Shown: positions 26,857 to 36,272 of the stretch, one piece after another
Layout: every line of letters starts with the position of its first letter
How positions within the stretch are numbered: the stretch's first letter is position 1
Source of the DNA: Gammaproteobacteria bacterium
GTDB lineage: Bacteria > Pseudomonadota > Gammaproteobacteria > Ga0077536
NCBI GenBank assembly: GCA_016209015.1
Contig: JACQWY010000022.1
Coordinates: 248,001-312,000 of the forward strand
Reading direction: 5' to 3'
Length of the DNA stretch: 64,000 nt
Program-made: the position numbers and the translations under genes
Notes under the pieces: model-generated
Seen by the model: the letters and a program-made list of their open reading frames with translations, nothing else
Databases searched by the model: none
Told to the model about the DNA's origin: nothing

Positions 26857-27815
26857 AGGCCCGCGGCGGTCGCGTGTTCCGCAACAACTACCCGAGCGGC
26901 TGGGTGCGCAGCAGCTTCTGGCGCTGGCAGCGCGAGCGCTGGGAGCAGGGGCTCGTGTTCCAGCGTGTCGCGGCGGTACCGGACAGCAGCGTCGCGCCGG
27001 ATCTCGATTTCATACTCTCGAACCGCAGCGTCCCCGCGCTGACCTGGCTCGGTCATTCGAGCTTCCTCGTGCAATGCGGCGGGCTGAACGTGCTGACGGA
27101 CCCCATGCTCTCCGCGCGCGCCTCGCCGTTCGCGTTCCTGGGCCCGCGCCGTTTCCTTCCGCCGGCGATCGCCGTGGCAGACCTGCCGCGCATCGACGCC
27201 GTGCTCGTCTCGCACGACCACTACGATCACCTCGACGCAGCGAGCGTGCGCGGCCTCGCGCGCCAGGCCGGCGGGCCGCCGCGTTATCTCGTTCCGCTCG
27301 GGCTCGCGGCGTGGTTCAGGCGCCGCGGCATGACGACGGTCGAGGAGTTCGACTGGTGGCACGGCACGACGCTCGACGGCGTGCGCTTCACGCTGACCCC
27401 GGTGCAGCACTGGAGCGCGCGCGGCCTGCGCGATCGCAATCACTCGCTGTGGGGCGGCTGGCGCATCGACGCGCCGGGGACGAGCGTGTTCTTCGCAGGC
27501 GACACCGGCTATTCGCGGGATTTCGCCGACATCCGCGACCGGCTCGGCCCCGTCGATTACGCACTGCTGCCGATCGGCGCTTACGAGCCGCGCTGGTTCA
27601 TGCGCGTGATGCACCTCGACCCCGACGACGCCGTGCAGGTCCATCGCGATCTCGAGGCGCGCACCTCGTTCGCGATGCACTGGGGCACGTTCAAGCTCAC
27701 GGACGAGCCGCTCGACGAGCCGCCGCGCCGGCTCGCCCGGGCCCTCGCCGCCGCGGGCGTGCCGGCCGACCGGTTCCGGCTCGTGAAGTGCGGCGCCACC
27801 GAACGTCTGCGCTGA
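26853..27815 (+). CDS. MBL-fold hydrolase, NAPE-PLD/UlaG-like
   Basis: Metallo-hydrolase of about 320 aa. The N-terminal block (FRNNYPSGWVRSSFWRWQRERW) is characteristic of bacterial NAPE-PLD-like proteins; it continues with LTWLGHSSFLVQCGGLNVLTDP and the intact metal motif VSHDHYDHLD (about residue 120), then GDTGYSRDF and GTFKLTDEPL. Unlike the MBL protein at 20888 all expected metal ligands are present. Family members cleave phosphodiester or lactone bonds of lipid-like substrates. It is coupled to the upstream CoA transferase by a GTGA overlap. Whether it is secreted is unclear, as no signal peptide is seen. Confidence 0.88.
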   Translation: MKARGGRVFRNNYPSGWVRSSFWRWQRERWEQGLVFQRVAAVPDSSVAPDLDFILSNRSVPALTWLGHSSFLVQCGGLNVLTDPMLSARASPFAFLGPRRFLPPAIAVADLPRIDAVLVSHDHYDHLDAASVRGLARQAGGPPRYLVPLGLAAWFRRRGMTTVEEFDWWHGTTLDGVRFTLTPVQHWSARGLRDRNHSLWGGWRIDAPGTSVFFAGDTGYSRDFADIRDRLGPVDYALLPIGAYEPRWFMRVMHLDPDDAVQVHRDLEARTSFAMHWGTFKLTDEPLDEPPRRLARALAAAGVPADRFRLVKCGATERLR

Positions 27816-27904
27816 TCGTCGCCGGGGCAGCGCCCCGCCTTGTTTCCGCGCGGTCCTCTCTTGCATAGTTCGCGCTCCGAGCCCCATCCGTAGAGGAAGC
27901 CTGC

Positions 27905-30900
27905 GTGCCGAACTATCTCAGCGAGAACGACTGGAAGACCGAGCTCAAGAAGAAGGAACACAAGGACGTCAAGAAGACCGGCATCTCGGAAGCCCTGCGG
28001 GACTACGAAAAAGCCGCGAAGAAGGGCGGCAGGGAGGCGATCGCGGCGCTCGACGAGCTCATCAAGGTCGCGGGCGGTGCGAAATCGAAGCACGCGAAGC
28101 TCAAGAGCCTCTGCGACTATCTCGATCGGATCGCCGGCGCCGCCGGCACGGCGAAGACCCAGCTCGCGCAGAACCTGCCCTCCGACGATCCGGTACGCGA
28201 CGGGCAGCTCAAGCGCCTGCAGATCGTCAGGACGATCACGGATCCCGAGCGCGCCTTCAATGTCGTCTGCACGCCCGGCAGGCGCACGGGCATATACCTC
28301 AGCAAGAATCCGATCAGCGCGCAGCACGTCCAGATCGTGCGCGAGTTCCGCGGCAAGGGCCGCGGCGGCCCGATCCTGCGCGGCCTCGCTTACGGCGACA
28401 GCGGCAAGCTCGTATTCGACTTCGGCGAAGTCGAGCCGCCGAAGGGCGTCGCGAAGGCCCTGCGCAAGACCTTGAAGACGCATTTCGACCTGCAGAGCCT
28501 GAAGGTGATCGCGAAAGGCGCGAGCCAGACGCTCGACGACGAGACGGACGTCGACGACGTCGATTTCGAGAACAGCTTCGAGCAGGCGACCGGGCTCACG
28601 GATCACAAGGCCGGGGATCGCGTCGCCCCCGTGCAGACGGCGAACTACACCCCGGCCGAGGAGTGGGACCGGCTGCTGAAGGGCCTGCAGGCCCGGGACG
28701 CGGAAGGACGCGCGGGCATGCGCGACGGTCTGCTCGGCATCGCGCGCCGCGACGGCGAGATGTTGAAGAACGATCAGGCCTTGTCCGTGGAGATGAAGCG
28801 CACGCGGGCGAAGATCATCTCCGACGCCGTCGCCGAGGTGAAGCGCATCATGGGCACCGCGGCACCGCAGGCGCCGCAGCACCCGTCCGTCGCGCCCCAG
28901 ACCCAGACGCGCGTCGACCGTCGGCGCGAGATCGCCGAGGTGCTGACGAAGAATCTGCAGTTCGTCGCGAAGGCCGCGTTCGCGAAGGGCGGGGCGGCGG
29001 CGATCGGCACGAAGCCCGGGCTCATGGCGGGCGGCGCGCATCTCGGCCCGGTGCAGGCTGCGCTCGCGGCCTGCGAGGGCGGGCACGACGCGGGCAGGCT
29101 CAAAGCCGTGCGCGACGCCTGCGATGCCTACGAAGCCGGGCGGGCGAGCGCCGAACGCGGCTTCGTGCCGGGCACCGCGGCGGCCGCGCTCGCGCGCAAG
29201 GAGCTCGATCCGGGCTCGAACTTCAAGGCCTGCGCGAAAATCTACCAGGCCTGCGAGACGAATCCCTCGGCGAAGAATCTGGAGCTGCTGCGCAAGGCCT
29301 GCGAGGCCTATCTCAAGGGCAATGCGAAGGATCTGGAGAAAGCGAAGCCGCAGGACGTCGCGAAGATCGAGGCCAAGCGCGACATCGTGCGCGGCTGGCA
29401 GCTCGCGGTGCTCGAGGTCCAGGATCCGAAGGCCTTCGTCGCCCAGCACGCCGTCGTCCTGCAGGCCCGCACGCAGGTCCGACTCGCCGAGATCGCCGCG
29501 GAGTTCGAGCAGCTCGGCGACCCCTCGGGCTGGACGCGCGAGCAGGAGGAGATCGCCGCCGAGCTCGAAGCGGCGTATCTCTTCGAGGAGGGCACGGTGT
29601 CGCAGGGCGCGCGCTTCGGCGCGGTGCCGCTCGGCGGCGAGGAAGGCGGCGTCAACCCGGCGTTCTGGATCAAGCGCAAACGGCCCGGCGCGACGAACGA
29701 CGAGGCCGAGAGCCTCTACATCTTCAAGCCGGGCGATGCCGAGGCCGACGTCGTGGCGGGCCTGCCGGCCGGCAGTGGCGCGGCGCGCGAGGTCTTCGCG
29801 AAGGATCTCGCCGAGGCGCTCGGCGCCTCGGGCTTCAGCGTCGACGTCTGCCCCACGGACCTCGTGCGTATCGACGGCGCGAAGCTGCCGGGCTCGAAGG
29901 ACGCGAAGCCGCGCACCGGCGCGATGCAGCGGCTCGGCGGCGACGTGAAGGGCAATATCCGCGGGCACCTCGAGAAGGATCCGGGCCTCGCCGCCCGCAT
30001 CGACAAGGCCGCCTACGATCAGCTCGCGGTCTTCGATCTCATCATCGGCAATCTCGATCGCCATGCCGGCAACATCCTCCTCGCGGGCGATCCGGGCGGC
30101 ACGCCGAAGCTCGTGCCGATCGATCACGGCACTTCGATGCCGGGCCGCGACGCGCTGAAGCTCAATACGAGCCGCATGGAACATCCGCTCAACGTGCTGA
30201 TGAGCCCGGAGCTGACGCAGGGCGACCAACCGCTCGATCCGGCGACGGTGAAACTCCTGCGCGGCCTCGACCCGGCGGCGATCGCGAAGACGATGCGCGA
30301 CAGTCAGGCCCGTCTGCAGCAGCGGCACGACGGGCTGAAGGCGCCGGCCATGGGCCTCGACGACGAGCAGATCAAGATCATGGAGCGCACGACGCGCTTC
30401 ATGCAGGCCGCCGCCGAGAAGCTCACCGTGCGCGAGCTGTTCGAGGCGAAAGCGCGCCACCTCGACGAGATCCTGAAGGACCCGGAGCCCGACTGGGCCA
30501 GGCTCGTCGACGCGATCGCGGACGAGCTCCGGGCGTGGCACGCGGCGAAGCAGGAAGCGAACAAGTTCGTGAATCTCGAGACCACGAGCTGGATGAGCAA
30601 TCTCAACGCACTGCAGGCGCTGGGCTGGTGCATGGGCATGTCGCAGGCGCAGGGCCGGCAGTGGGCGACGGACCATGCGGATCTCGTGGTACGCATCCTC
30701 GCCGGCCGCCTCGAGAACCCGGCGCTGCAGGACGAGGCGGATGCCTTGCGCAAGGAGCTCGGCAAGCCGGCCGATCAGGTCGCGAAGACGCTGCCGCTCG
30801 TGCAGCAGGTCAGGCAACTGCGCGATCGCCTGAACGGCGCGAACCTGCCCGACAGCCTGCGCAGCGCGCAGCCGATCCGCGACGGCATCCAGCGCCTCGG

Positions 30901-32014
30901 CGGTGAGCGGACGCTCGCGAAGGTGCTGGCGTTCTGCGCGCACGCCCGCGACAACCTCGAAAATCGCGAGGGCGCGATCGCAAAGGCCGGGAGCCCCGAG
31001 GACAAGGAAGCCGCCGAGATCGATCTGCTCGCGGCGAAGTACGAGCTGCTCCGCATCTGGCAGCGCTTCGAGGCGGCCGGCGGCATCGCCGAATACGTGC
31101 GCCTCGGCGGCAAACAGGCCGAGGAGCCGCTCGATGCCTACAATCTGCTCGTCTCGCTGAAGGCCCAGGAGCGCGCGAGCGGCGAGGTGCGCGGCATGAA
31201 GCCGGAGGAGGTCTCGAAGCGTCAGGTCGCGAACCTCGAGAGCCTGGAGAAAGCTTTCCTGGCGGAGCATCAGAAGGCGCGCGGCAGCACGCTCGTCGCC
31301 GGGACGAAGGCCGATTTCGAAAAGCTGCAGAAGCTCGAGGCGACCGATCCGAACGCTGCGCAGGCCGGCCTCGAGAAGCTCGTCGCCCGGCTCGCGAGCA
31401 AGGTGATCACCGAAGCCACGGCCGTGAAAGTGCATCGCGACGAGACGAAGCGGATCGGCGAGATGCTCGCGAAGGTGCCGCAGGGCGTCGACGTGAGCGC
31501 CGTTCGCAAGGAGTTCGACGCGCTCGACCAGGCGACGGACGGCGACATCATCGAATCCGATGGCGCGTTCGGTGGCCGTCGCGCGAAGCTGCTCGCCCAG
31601 GCGGAAGTGCTCGCCCTGGGTGCGGAGTCGCCGCAGTCGAAGTTCGACCAGCGGCTGCAGGACGTCGGCAAGGCGATCGCCGCATTCGGCACGGCGCCGT
31701 TCCACGGCGTCATGCAGCAGGTCCGGGCGGCGCTCGCGCAACGCCTGCAGGACTTCCTCCACGATCAGCTCGACAACGATCTCCGCGCGCTGGAACGCGG
31801 TCTCGAATATGCGGCGCAGCACGCGGCCGTGCGCAAGACCCTCGACACGCAGCTCGTGGGCCATGCCAGCGAGGCGTCGGCGCGCAAGGCGCTGGACGAA
31901 GTCGACGACTGGTTCGCGAAGATGACGGTGCAGAACTTCAACACGTCGGTGGCACGCCTCAGCGTGGCCTTGTCCGACGCCGCCGTGATCGTACGCCGGG
32001 CGACGAGCGGTTAG
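27905..32014 (+). CDS. Giant protein with a PI3/PI4-kinase-like core, function unknown
   Basis: Cytosolic protein of 1369 residues without signal peptide or membrane segments. Residues ~1-80 form a charged helical region (YLSENDWKTELKKKEHKDV). Residues ~385-470 hold two copies of a ~30-residue helical unit (ALAACEGGHDAGRLKAVRDA and IYQACETNPSAKNLELLRKA). Residues ~600-800 resemble the atypical kinase fold of PI3K/PI4K and related protein kinases: YIFKP with a candidate ATP-binding Lys608, an alpha-C-like REVFAKDLAEAL, the catalytic-loop motif NLDRHAGN (Asp718, Asn723) and a metal-binding IDHGTSMP (Asp740). Residues ~850-1369 are mostly helical and charged. The GTG start has AGGAAG seven bases upstream. 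Composition matches the neighbours. Such a core could phosphorylate a lipid, a protein or a small molecule; an effector, toxin or defence role is speculation. Confidence 0.85.
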   Translation: MPNYLSENDWKTELKKKEHKDVKKTGISEALRDYEKAAKKGGREAIAALDELIKVAGGAKSKHAKLKSLCDYLDRIAGAAGTAKTQLAQNLPSDDPVRDGQLKRLQIVRTITDPERAFNVVCTPGRRTGIYLSKNPISAQHVQIVREFRGKGRGGPILRGLAYGDSGKLVFDFGEVEPPKGVAKALRKTLKTHFDLQSLKVIAKGASQTLDDETDVDDVDFENSFEQATGLTDHKAGDRVAPVQTANYTPAEEWDRLLKGLQARDAEGRAGMRDGLLGIARRDGEMLKNDQALSVEMKRTRAKIISDAVAEVKRIMGTAAPQAPQHPSVAPQTQTRVDRRREIAEVLTKNLQFVAKAAFAKGGAAAIGTKPGLMAGGAHLGPVQAALAACEGGHDAGRLKAVRDACDAYEAGRASAERGFVPGTAAAALARKELDPGSNFKACAKIYQACETNPSAKNLELLRKACEAYLKGNAKDLEKAKPQDVAKIEAKRDIVRGWQLAVLEVQDPKAFVAQHAVVLQARTQVRLAEIAAEFEQLGDPSGWTREQEEIAAELEAAYLFEEGTVSQGARFGAVPLGGEEGGVNPAFWIKRKRPGATNDEAESLYIFKPGDAEADVVAGLPAGSGAAREVFAKDLAEALGASGFSVDVCPTDLVRIDGAKLPGSKDAKPRTGAMQRLGGDVKGNIRGHLEKDPGLAARIDKAAYDQLAVFDLIIGNLDRHAGNILLAGDPGGTPKLVPIDHGTSMPGRDALKLNTSRMEHPLNVLMSPELTQGDQPLDPATVKLLRGLDPAAIAKTMRDSQARLQQRHDGLKAPAMGLDDEQIKIMERTTRFMQAAAEKLTVRELFEAKARHLDEILKDPEPDWARLVDAIADELRAWHAAKQEANKFVNLETTSWMSNLNALQALGWCMGMSQAQGRQWATDHADLVVRILAGRLENPALQDEADALRKELGKPADQVAKTLPLVQQVRQLRDRLNGANLPDSLRSAQPIRDGIQRLGGERTLAKVLAFCAHARDNLENREGAIAKAGSPEDKEAAEIDLLAAKYELLRIWQRFEAAGGIAEYVRLGGKQAEEPLDAYNLLVSLKAQERASGEVRGMKPEEVSKRQVANLESLEKAFLAEHQKARGSTLVAGTKADFEKLQKLEATDPNAAQAGLEKLVARLASKVITEATAVKVHRDETKRIGEMLAKVPQGVDVSAVRKEFDALDQATDGDIIESDGAFGGRRAKLLAQAEVLALGAESPQSKFDQRLQDVGKAIAAFGTAPFHGVMQQVRAALAQRLQDFLHDQLDNDLRALERGLEYAAQHAAVRKTLDTQLVGHASEASARKALDEVDDWFAKMTVQNFNTSVARLSVALSDAAVIVRRATSG

Positions 32015-32062
32015 GGGGAGGGTGATCGCGGCGCGTCGCCGCGCCGCGATCACGAAGAGCGA

Positions 32063-32713
32063 TCAGCCGCGCATCTTGACCTGCGTCCACGCCGGATGCA
32101 GGCTCGACGTCGCGCTCGGGCGGCTGTCGACGCGCTTGAACCAGGCGCTGATGTTCTTCAGCTCCGGATTGATCGGCTGGCCGACGTCCTTCGCGAAATC
32201 CATGCAGCAGTAGAGGCCGATGTCGGCGAGCGAGAGCTTGTTGCCGCCGATGAAGTCGCGGCCGTTCATCAGGCCGTCGAGCTTCGCGAGCCACTCCTGC
32301 GCCGTCGCCTTGAGATCCGCGGCTGCGGCGGGGATGCAGTGCACGCGGTTCTTGAACAGCTCGATGCCTTCGGCGAAGCGGAAGCCGTTGTACATGTGCT
32401 CGGTGATGTTCAGCTCGACGCGGCGCATCCACATGCGGTTGTTCGCGCGCTCTTCGGCCGTCGCGCCGATCACCGGCGGATTCGGGAAGCGCTCCTCGAG
32501 GTATTCGCACATCACGGTCGTCTCGGCGATGTAGCTGCCGTCGTCGAGCTGCAGCGCGGGCATCTGGCCGCCGGGATTCTTCGTGAGATAAGCGGACTGG
32601 CGGTTCTCCCCGGCGAGCAGGTCGACATCCTCGCTCGGGAGCGTGATGCCTTTTTCCGCCATGAACATGCGGACGAGACGCGGATTCGGGCCGAAGGAAT
32701 TGATCAGTTTCAT
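32063..32713 (-). CDS. Glutathione S-transferase family protein
   Basis: Cytosolic two-domain protein of 216 aa. The thioredoxin-like half (~1-80) shows SFGPNPRLVRMFMAEKG and the glutathione-side motif NPGGQMPALQLDDGSYIAET with the cis-Pro; the all-helical half follows (FIGGNKLSLADIGLY is the conserved N-capping box). It lacks the SSCxWR signature of zeta-class enzymes, so it is not a likely maleylacetoacetate isomerase for the homogentisate genes. It is convergent with the giant kinase-like gene (48 bases apart) and transcribed alone. Confidence 0.9.
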   Translation of the reverse strand: MKLINSFGPNPRLVRMFMAEKGITLPSEDVDLLAGENRQSAYLTKNPGGQMPALQLDDGSYIAETTVMCEYLEERFPNPPVIGATAEERANNRMWMRRVELNITEHMYNGFRFAEGIELFKNRVHCIPAAAADLKATAQEWLAKLDGLMNGRDFIGGNKLSLADIGLYCCMDFAKDVGQPINPELKNISAWFKRVDSRPSATSSLHPAWTQVKMRG

Positions 32714-32899
32714 GTAGCCTCCTGATGGTCGTTGTCGCCCCGCGCAGTGTGTTCCGCCGACGCCCTTGGGCAGGAGGTCGGCGGCGAAAGACGGGGTGTG
32801 TTTATGAAGACGAGTCCGGCACGTTAGGGGTGAACGGGGCCGGAGTCAAATTGCGCCTCGCGGGCTGAACGGCGGCGCTGAGCCGAAGCGCATTTTCAT

Positions 32900-32933
32900 A
32901 GGATGTGCCGACGCAGGAGGCGCATCGATCGCG
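32900..32933 (+). repeat. Single arm of the GGATGTGCCGACG repeat
   Basis: Matches 22601-22634 at 33 of 34 bases. The partner arm is missing here, so this is a truncated or solo copy. It lies in the 356-base gap between the GST and opgD genes (32714-33069), where I see no gene. Confidence 0.75.
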
Positions 32934-32992
32934 GTATCGAGGTGGGAAGATCCCTTCGGTCGGCGCTCTGGAAGCCGGGGTATGACCCGTAT

Positions 32993-33016
32993 GGGTAACT
33001 CGCTCGCGAGTTACCC
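32993..33016. other. Perfect 10-bp-stem hairpin after opgD
   Basis: GGGTAACTCG-CTCG-CGAGTTACCC, 54 bases beyond the opgD stop on the minus strand. No T tract follows in either direction, so it is a possible mRNA 3' stabiliser or a terminator that depends on another factor rather than a canonical intrinsic terminator. Confidence 0.5.
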
Positions 33017-33069
33017 GCACGCGGCAGACCCCGGCGCTACCCACCCGCGTCAGCCCCGGGCGACAGGCC

Positions 33070-34644
33070 TCAATACTTGCGCTGATCAACCGGCGGCGGG
33101 TTGTATTGATACAGCCACGTCTCCGTCAGCGGTTCGCCGTCGAGGGCGAGGAAGAGGCGGATGTTGATCGGCTCCGGCGAGTCGTCCGGCACGAGGTCGA
33201 ACAGCGCGCGATAACCGTTGATCGCATCGAGCGGCCGCGCGGAGGTGATCTCCGTCGTGCCGCGCGAGACCCAGATCACGGGCTCGACTTTCGCCTTGCG
33301 CGCGAGCAGCGGCAGCACGCCGCCCGTGAAGTCCACGCCGAAGCGCCACGAGAAGCGCTCGCGCGGCTGGCCGACCACGCCGCCGAGGCCGGTGCGCGTC
33401 GCGACGACGGTCGCGCGCTCGGGCGCAACGGGCGGCGTGCGGCCCCAGTGCAGGCGGTAGGAGAGCAGCGTCTCCGAGCCGGGCTTCGGAGCTTGTTTCG
33501 GATTCCAGAATGCGACGATGTTGTCGAAGGTCTCGTCCTTCGTCGGGATCTCGACGAGCGTCACCGCACCCGGGCCCCAGGAACCGACCGTCTCGATCCA
33601 TACGCCCGGCCGCTTGTCGTAGAACACCGCGTCGTCCTGGTAGTGATCGAAATCGCGATCGCGCTGCAGGAGGCCGAAGCCGCGCGGATTCTCGTCCGAA
33701 TACATGTTGAAGCGCAGGCCCACCGGATTGACGAGCGGGCGCCAGATCCACTCGCCGGCACCGGTCCACATCGCGAGGCCGTCGGAATCGTGGATCTCGG
33801 GCCGGAAGTCGTCGTCGAGGCGGCGATCGTTCTCCGAGTTCTTGAACATGCTCGTGAGCGGCGCGATGCCGAGGCGCTCGATGTCCTGGCGCGGATAGAG
33901 CGCGGTGTCGACGTCCATCACGAAGCTCCTGCCGGGCTTGAGATTGAAGCGGTACGCCCCCGCGATGCTCGGCGAATCGAGCAGCGCGTAGACGACGAGA
34001 TTGCCCGCGTGCTTGCCCGGCTTCTCGAACCAGAAGTGCGTGAACATCGGGAACTCTTCGGGGCGCGGCATGCCGGTGTCGACCGCGAGGCCGCGCGCGG
34101 ACATGCCGTACTGCTTGTCCACGCCGACGGCGCGGAAGTAGCTCGCGCCGAGGAAGGCCGCGAGATCGATGTCCGGGTTGATGTGGTGATTCACGCGGAA
34201 GCCCGCGTAGCCGAGCGTCTTCGGCAGCAGCTTGCCGTCGACGCCGCTCTTGCCGAGATCGAAGCGCTGCGGATCGTAGAGAATCTCCCGCGCGCGGCCG
34301 TCGACGACTTCGTAGAGCGTCACCGACTTGTTGAAGAACAGGCCCATGTGGAAGAAGCGCAGCTCGATGCCGAGCTTGTCCTCGCGCCACAGCGAGTGAT
34401 CGGCGCGATACTGGATGGACTGGTACTGGTCGTAGTTCAGATGCGCGATCGGCGCCGGCAGCGGCGTGTGATCGTCGACGTAGGGCTTGGCCGCGAGCTC
34501 GCGCGCCTGTCCCTTCAGCCAGGCGAAATCGAAGGGCTGACCGGGATCGTTGCTGGCGGTGGCGGCGGCGGCACGGATGAGGGCGGGCGACAGGCCGAAC
34601 GCGCTGAGCGCGAGCCCGGCCTTCAGGAGTTCTCGACGGTCCAT
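33070..34644 (-). CDS. opgD: Periplasmic glucan biosynthesis protein OpgD
   Basis: Periplasmic protein of 524 aa that shapes the osmoregulated periplasmic glucan backbone. The N-terminus MDRRELLKAGLALSAFGLSP is a twin-arginine (Tat) signal, which distinguishes OpgD from Sec-exported OpgG. The mature part follows the MdoG family: PFDFAWLKGQARELAAKPY at the start, YDQYQSIQYRADHSLWR, an N-terminal beta-sandwich and a C-terminal immunoglobulin-like domain ending YNPPPVDQRKY. Length is normal. No opgH is adjacent, so the glucosyltransferase must lie elsewhere. Confidence 0.95.
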   Translation of the reverse strand: MDRRELLKAGLALSAFGLSPALIRAAAATASNDPGQPFDFAWLKGQARELAAKPYVDDHTPLPAPIAHLNYDQYQSIQYRADHSLWREDKLGIELRFFHMGLFFNKSVTLYEVVDGRAREILYDPQRFDLGKSGVDGKLLPKTLGYAGFRVNHHINPDIDLAAFLGASYFRAVGVDKQYGMSARGLAVDTGMPRPEEFPMFTHFWFEKPGKHAGNLVVYALLDSPSIAGAYRFNLKPGRSFVMDVDTALYPRQDIERLGIAPLTSMFKNSENDRRLDDDFRPEIHDSDGLAMWTGAGEWIWRPLVNPVGLRFNMYSDENPRGFGLLQRDRDFDHYQDDAVFYDKRPGVWIETVGSWGPGAVTLVEIPTKDETFDNIVAFWNPKQAPKPGSETLLSYRLHWGRTPPVAPERATVVATRTGLGGVVGQPRERFSWRFGVDFTGGVLPLLARKAKVEPVIWVSRGTTEITSARPLDAINGYRALFDLVPDDSPEPINIRLFLALDGEPLTETWLYQYNPPPVDQRKY

Positions 34645-34730
34645 CGAACCTCTCGTAAAGCTTGCAAAACCGTCCGGCAGGATAGGGAAATCCCGCCGGA
34701 TTTGCCAGGATCCGCGGCTTCAGCGGCCCG

Positions 34731-35909
34731 TCACACTTCGCACATCAGGCCCTTGAGATATTCGCCCTCGGGGAAGGCGAGGCGGATGGGATGGTCGAGC
34801 CCCGCGCCGAGCTGGGCGAGGAAGCGCGCATCGACGCCCGCATCCGAGGCCGCGCCGGCGATGATCTTCTGGAAGAGATCGCGATGCACGCCGCCCGAGC
34901 AGGAGAACGTGAAGAGCAGCCCGCCCGGCTTCAGCAGTTTGAACGCGAGCAGGTTGATGTCCTTGTAGCCGCGTGCCGCGCGCCCGGCATGGGCGGCCGT
35001 CGGCGCGAACTTCGGCGGATCGAGCACGATCAAATCGAAGCTCCGCGCCTGATCGCGGAGCTTGCGCAGCAGCTTGAACACGTCGCCCTCGATGAACTCC
35101 ACGCGTTCCGAATCGAGCGCGTTCATCGCGATGTTGTCGCGGGCGAGGGCGATCGCGCTCGCCGCGGATTCGATCGCCGTCACCTGCGCCGCGCCGCCGG
35201 CGAGCGCGTTCAGGGTGAAACCGCCGGAGTAGGCGAAGCAGTCGAGGACTTCGCGATCCTTCGCGTGATGGCGGACGAGCGCGCGATTGTCGCGCTGGTC
35301 GAGATAGAAGCCGGTCTTGTGGCCGGCCGTGACGCTGAGCCTGAACGCGAGCCCCGCCTCGGCGATGTCGAGCGTCTCGGGCGGCGCGGCGCCGCGCAGC
35401 GGGCCGGTACGGACTTCGAGGCCTTCGAGCGACATGACCTCGGCATCGGAGCGCTCGTAGATCGTCGCGAGTCCGGTCGCGGCGAGCAGCGCGTCGGCGA
35501 TCGTCTCGCGCCAGCGCGCGGCCCCCGTGCTCGCGAGCTGCACGACGAGCACTTCGTCGTAGCGATCGCAGACCACGCCGGGCAGGCCGTCCGATTCGCC
35601 GTTCAGCAGGCGCACCGCGTGCACGCCGGGCAGGAGGCGGCGACGCGAGTCGATGGCCGCGTGCACGCGGCGCGCGATCCAGTCCGCATCGAGCGGCTCG
35701 TCCTCCCGCCAGCTCCAGACGCGCGCGATGATCTGCGAGGCCGGGCTGTATGCGGCCCAGCCGAGGAAGCGGCCGTCCTGGGCCTGTATGCGCAGCGTCG
35801 CACCGGGTTCGGGAGTGCCTTCACACCGCGCGACGGCGCCCGAGAAGATCCAGGGGTGGCGGCGGAGCAGCGATTTCTCGCGTCCGGCCTTCAGCATGAG
35901 AGTGGTCAT
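34731..35909 (-). CDS. rlmI: PUA-domain 23S rRNA cytosine methyltransferase (RlmI-like)
   Basis: SAM-dependent RNA methyltransferase of 392 aa. An N-terminal PUA domain (~1-75; GREKSLLRRHPWIFSGAV, LGWAAYSPASQIIARVW) is followed by an EEHEE domain and a Rossmann methyltransferase with VLDCFAYSGGFTLNAL (SAM site, ~220), FIEGDVFKLL and the catalytic-site LIVLDPPKFAPT; FTFSCSGG carries the cysteine. The closest pattern is RlmI, which makes m5C1962 of 23S rRNA in E. coli. The ATG fits homologues. It is a single gene, 86 bases upstream of opgD on the same strand, and could be read through into opgD. Confidence 0.92.
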   Translation of the reverse strand: MTTLMLKAGREKSLLRRHPWIFSGAVARCEGTPEPGATLRIQAQDGRFLGWAAYSPASQIIARVWSWREDEPLDADWIARRVHAAIDSRRRLLPGVHAVRLLNGESDGLPGVVCDRYDEVLVVQLASTGAARWRETIADALLAATGLATIYERSDAEVMSLEGLEVRTGPLRGAAPPETLDIAEAGLAFRLSVTAGHKTGFYLDQRDNRALVRHHAKDREVLDCFAYSGGFTLNALAGGAAQVTAIESAASAIALARDNIAMNALDSERVEFIEGDVFKLLRKLRDQARSFDLIVLDPPKFAPTAAHAGRAARGYKDINLLAFKLLKPGGLLFTFSCSGGVHRDLFQKIIAGAASDAGVDARFLAQLGAGLDHPIRLAFPEGEYLKGLMCEV

Positions 35910-35981
35910 GCCCGCATTATCACCGATTGCGGCACGCAGCGGGGTTTTGATCCGACAGGCGCGCGGCGGCGTATCGAGCGC

Positions 35982-36272
35982 ATGTCGACTTCATTGCGCT
36001 CCCTGTCCCGCCTCTGCGCCGTCGCGTTCCCGCTCGCGGCCTGCGCCGCAACGCCCGAGCCTTGCGCCGATCCCGGTCAGCGGCCCGTCGCGATCGCCGC
36101 GTCCTACGGCGGGCCGATCGAGTTCGAGGTCACGCGCAACGGCGAGCGCGTCGGCCGGCACGTCACGACGTTTGCCGGGCGCGCGGGCCATCTGTGCGGA
36201 TGGCTGTGGTGCGCGCCCCGAGGGGCACGGGATCAAGGGCGGATCTCGGGTCGCTCATGCTGTCCGACATAG
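35982..36272 (+). pseudogene. 3'-truncated DUF6134-like gene
   Basis: Starts normally with a secretion-type N-terminus (SLSRLCAVAFPLAACAAT) and a first domain strand IEFEVTRNGERVGRHVTTF, the opening pattern of DUF6134-like periplasmic proteins. After about residue 70 the similarity stops and the frame runs on through the tail of the convergent DUF1365 gene, overlapping it by 40 bases. Normal members are about twice as long. Genes of this sort accompany sigma/ChrR stress loci in other proteobacteria, so this is probably another eroded member of the locus. Family assignment is tentative. Confidence 0.5.

Noticed and set aside
32063-32713. Maleylacetoacetate isomerase for the homogentisate pathway
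   Set aside because: The zeta-class SSCxWR motif is missing and the gene is 10 kb from hmgA in a different transcription unit.
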